Source: Gammaproteobacteria bacterium
Lineage (GTDB): Bacteria; Pseudomonadota; Gammaproteobacteria; Steroidobacterales; JACDCP01
Reading direction: 5' to 3'
Assembly: GCA_013817465.1 (NCBI GenBank)
Contig: JACDCP010000087.1
Span: 3,836-10,570, forward strand
Length of the DNA stretch: 6,735 nucleotides
The notes under the pieces were generated by a model. It worked only from the letters and a program-made list of their open reading frames with translations. It searched no databases and had not been told where the DNA came from. This document shows positions 5,393 through 6,735 of the stretch, in pieces. The position numbers and the translations under genes were made by a program. Numbering within the stretch: the stretch's first letter is position 1; each line of letters begins with the position of its first letter.

Positions 5393-6169
5393 TCAGAAGT
5401 CGTCCGTATCTGCCTCCACAGTACGCTCTGCTGCAATCTCCCTGGATAATTCATAGCGCTTAAGTGTGAAATCGAAGCCATCATTCACGCAGTTTCGGAC
5501 CAGTTGAACTGTGGCGTTGACTGGCTCGAACAGAAGCTCGCTGTTACCACCCACTTCGATTGCCGCGTCCGTATCATACAAACGAATTTTAAGAGAATAA
5601 TGAGCCCCATCTAGCACCCAAAACCGTTTTGCCGGAGGCCGGGTTTCAATCGATGCGGCTCCTCTCCGTAACGCGGAGACTATTTCGTCCGCTCTGTCTG
5701 CCAGGCTGTCACATTCCGCGAATGGAAACCTGAACTCGCGGAATTCCAGTACCCCGGTGCCTCGGGCTCCCGGCTCGGACTCCACAATGTCCCGCAGCTG
5801 CATGAACAGCCAAGGCTCACCGGTCACATAAATAGCCTCTCCTGCGTCGGGGCCTGAGAGAATCAGATGTGAGAACTCGCCCTTGATGAATCCGAAAAAA
5901 ATGCTGATATCACTTTCATAGCTATGGATATCGGACAAACTATCGGCGACCTCCTTCTCGAACCAGGCAACACGGTCCAAGAGGAAATAGGTTTTTGGCG
6001 CGCCCGGGATCTCCATCCTTCTGACTCCCGAAACCTCACTCGTTACCGTTCCGGTCACTGTAAGTTCATCAACCGTTGTCTCTTGATCCGGTAGAAGAAT
6101 AGTTTCATGTTGGGCGTTCGAAGGGGACGCCACAACAATCGTCGCTATGACGGATATCGCAGCGAACAC
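5393..6169 (-). CDS. Putative exported protein of unknown function
   Basis: As read, 258 residues from a GTG start. The N-terminus FAAISVIATIVVASPSNAQ is a hydrophobic signal-peptide core ending in a plausible signal peptidase site (SNA before QHE), so the mature protein of about 240 residues should be periplasmic or secreted. The rest is acidic, with predicted beta strands (TVDELTVTGTVTSEVSGV, KTYFLLDRVAWF), three cysteines and no family I recognise. The normal positively charged signal-peptide start is missing in this frame. An ATG at 6204-6202, with GAAGG just upstream, reads MKIVVRGLK in another frame and would join to AFLVF if one base were added near 6174-6183, so the true start may be 6204 with a frameshift. 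Base use is AT-richer than the thiolase next to it (22 G+C of 60 at 5881-5940), suggesting transfer. Confidence 0.65.
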   Translation of the reverse strand: MFAAISVIATIVVASPSNAQHETILLPDQETTVDELTVTGTVTSEVSGVRRMEIPGAPKTYFLLDRVAWFEKEVADSLSDIHSYESDISIFFGFIKGEFSHLILSGPDAGEAIYVTGEPWLFMQLRDIVESEPGARGTGVLEFREFRFPFAECDSLADRADEIVSALRRGAASIETRPPAKRFWVLDGAHYSLKIRLYDTDAAIEVGGNSELLFEPVNATVQLVRNCVNDGFDFTLKRYELSREIAAERTVEADTDDF

Positions 6170-6211
6170 GAGAAAGGCTTTAATCCCCGTACAACTATTT
6201 TCATAGCGCCT

Positions 6212-6735
6212 TCACCACACTCTCTCAATGATGGTAGAAATACCCTGACCGACGCCGATGCACATCGTGCAGAGCGCATAGCGAGCCTGGCGGCGCTCCA
6301 GCTCGTTGAGCGCGGTCGTGATCAGACGGGCACCGCTCATGCCGAGAGGGTGACCGAGCGCGATCGCGCCGCCGTTCGGGTTCACGTGCTCCGCGTTGTC
6401 CGGCAAGCCGAGCTCGCGCAGCACGGCCAGCGCCTGCGCGGCGAAGGCCTCGTTCAGCTCGACGACGTCCATATCGGACAGACTCAGGCCGGCGCGTTCG
6501 AGTACTTTGCGTGTCGCCGGCGCGGGACCCATGCCCATGATGCGCGGCGGCACGCCCGCGACGGCGGCGGCGATGAATCGCGCGCGCGGCGTGAGACCAT
6601 AATGCTTCGCCGCTTCCTCAGAGGCCAGCAGCAGCGCAGAGGCTCCATCATTGATGCCAGCCGCATTGCCGGCTGTCACGGTGCCGCCCGGAAACAGGGT
6701 GCGCAGCTTTGCGAGTGCTTCGAGCGACGTATCAG
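6212..6735 (-). CDS. Acetyl-CoA C-acyltransferase (3-oxoadipyl-CoA thiolase type), C-terminal part
   Basis: The visible 173 residues are the C-terminal part of a thiolase of about 400 residues; the N-terminus with the nucleophilic cysteine lies beyond the window. It reads TSLEALAKLR at the edge, then TVTAGNAAGINDGASAL, RIMGMGPAPATRKVLERAGL, VELNEAFAAQALAVLRELGL, the catalytic His motif NPNGGAIALGHPLGMSGARL, and the second active-site cysteine in TMCIGVGQG. The MGMGPAPA, ELNEAFAAQ and NPNGGAIALGHPLG forms fit the PcaF/PaaJ group, which cleaves 3-oxoadipyl-CoA to succinyl-CoA and acetyl-CoA at the end of aromatic or phenylacetate degradation. A general beta-oxidation thiolase (FadA-like) is the alternative. 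There is no internal start: the apparent one at 6679 is a GTG valine within the protein. It ends 7 bases before the ATG candidate of the exported protein. Confidence 0.92.
   Translation of the reverse strand, partial: DTSLEALAKLRTLFPGGTVTAGNAAGINDGASALLLASEEAAKHYGLTPRARFIAAAVAGVPPRIMGMGPAPATRKVLERAGLSLSDMDVVELNEAFAAQALAVLRELGLPDNAEHVNPNGGAIALGHPLGMSGARLITTALNELERRQARYALCTMCIGVGQGISTIIERVW

Noticed and set aside
6212..6679. Thiolase as a short complete protein starting at 6679.
   Set aside because: The codon is GTG encoding an internal valine; the conserved frame continues through the window edge, so this is a truncated view of a longer gene.

Overview
The window looks like a chromosomal segment of a GC-rich Pseudomonadota. 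Support comes from a PcaF/PaaJ-type thiolase, a bacterial glutathione S-transferase, a TetR regulator typical of catabolic clusters, and GGAG-type ribosome binding sites. The genus cannot be fixed from the sequence alone. Most genes lie on the minus strand.

Left part (1-2574): a minus-strand unit encodes a ferritin-like diiron-carboxylate protein followed by a TetR-family regulator. The regulator's stop overlaps a possible next start (ATGA) at the window edge. A glutathione S-transferase gene is divergent from this unit. The roughly 200-bp divergent region holds a sigma70-like promoter for the diiron gene whose -35 and spacer are overlapped by a perfect GACCGGCCGGTC palindrome, the likely TetR operator. 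A second, unrelated 18-bp perfect palindrome sits 36 bp away (centre to centre). This looks like a small self-regulated oxidation/detoxification module of unknown substrate.

Middle part (2575-6210): an accessory mosaic. It starts with a remnant of an integron-type tyrosine recombinase on the plus strand, recognisable only after translation in the right frame. Minus-strand genes then follow with very different base composition: an AAC(6')-Ii-like GNAT acetyltransferase (about 70% G+C in a sampled stretch), an AT-richer VOC (glyoxalase-fold) protein (about 45%), a second VOC gene split by a single frameshift, a class I SAM-dependent methyltransferase, the tail of a two-component receiver domain without the rest of its gene, and an exported protein of unknown function whose 5' end may also be frameshifted. 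Small detoxification-type genes, gene fragments and shifting composition suggest repeated insertion and decay. No convincing attC sites, insertion-sequence ends or flanking repeats were found.

Right edge (6212-6735): the C-terminal part of a thiolase of the 3-oxoadipyl-CoA thiolase type, returning to high G+C and to catabolic function.

No tRNA, rRNA, CRISPR array or complete mobile element was seen. The most notable items are the operator/promoter arrangement, the integrase and receiver remnants, and the two probable frameshifts. I do not see a clearly new multi-gene system.
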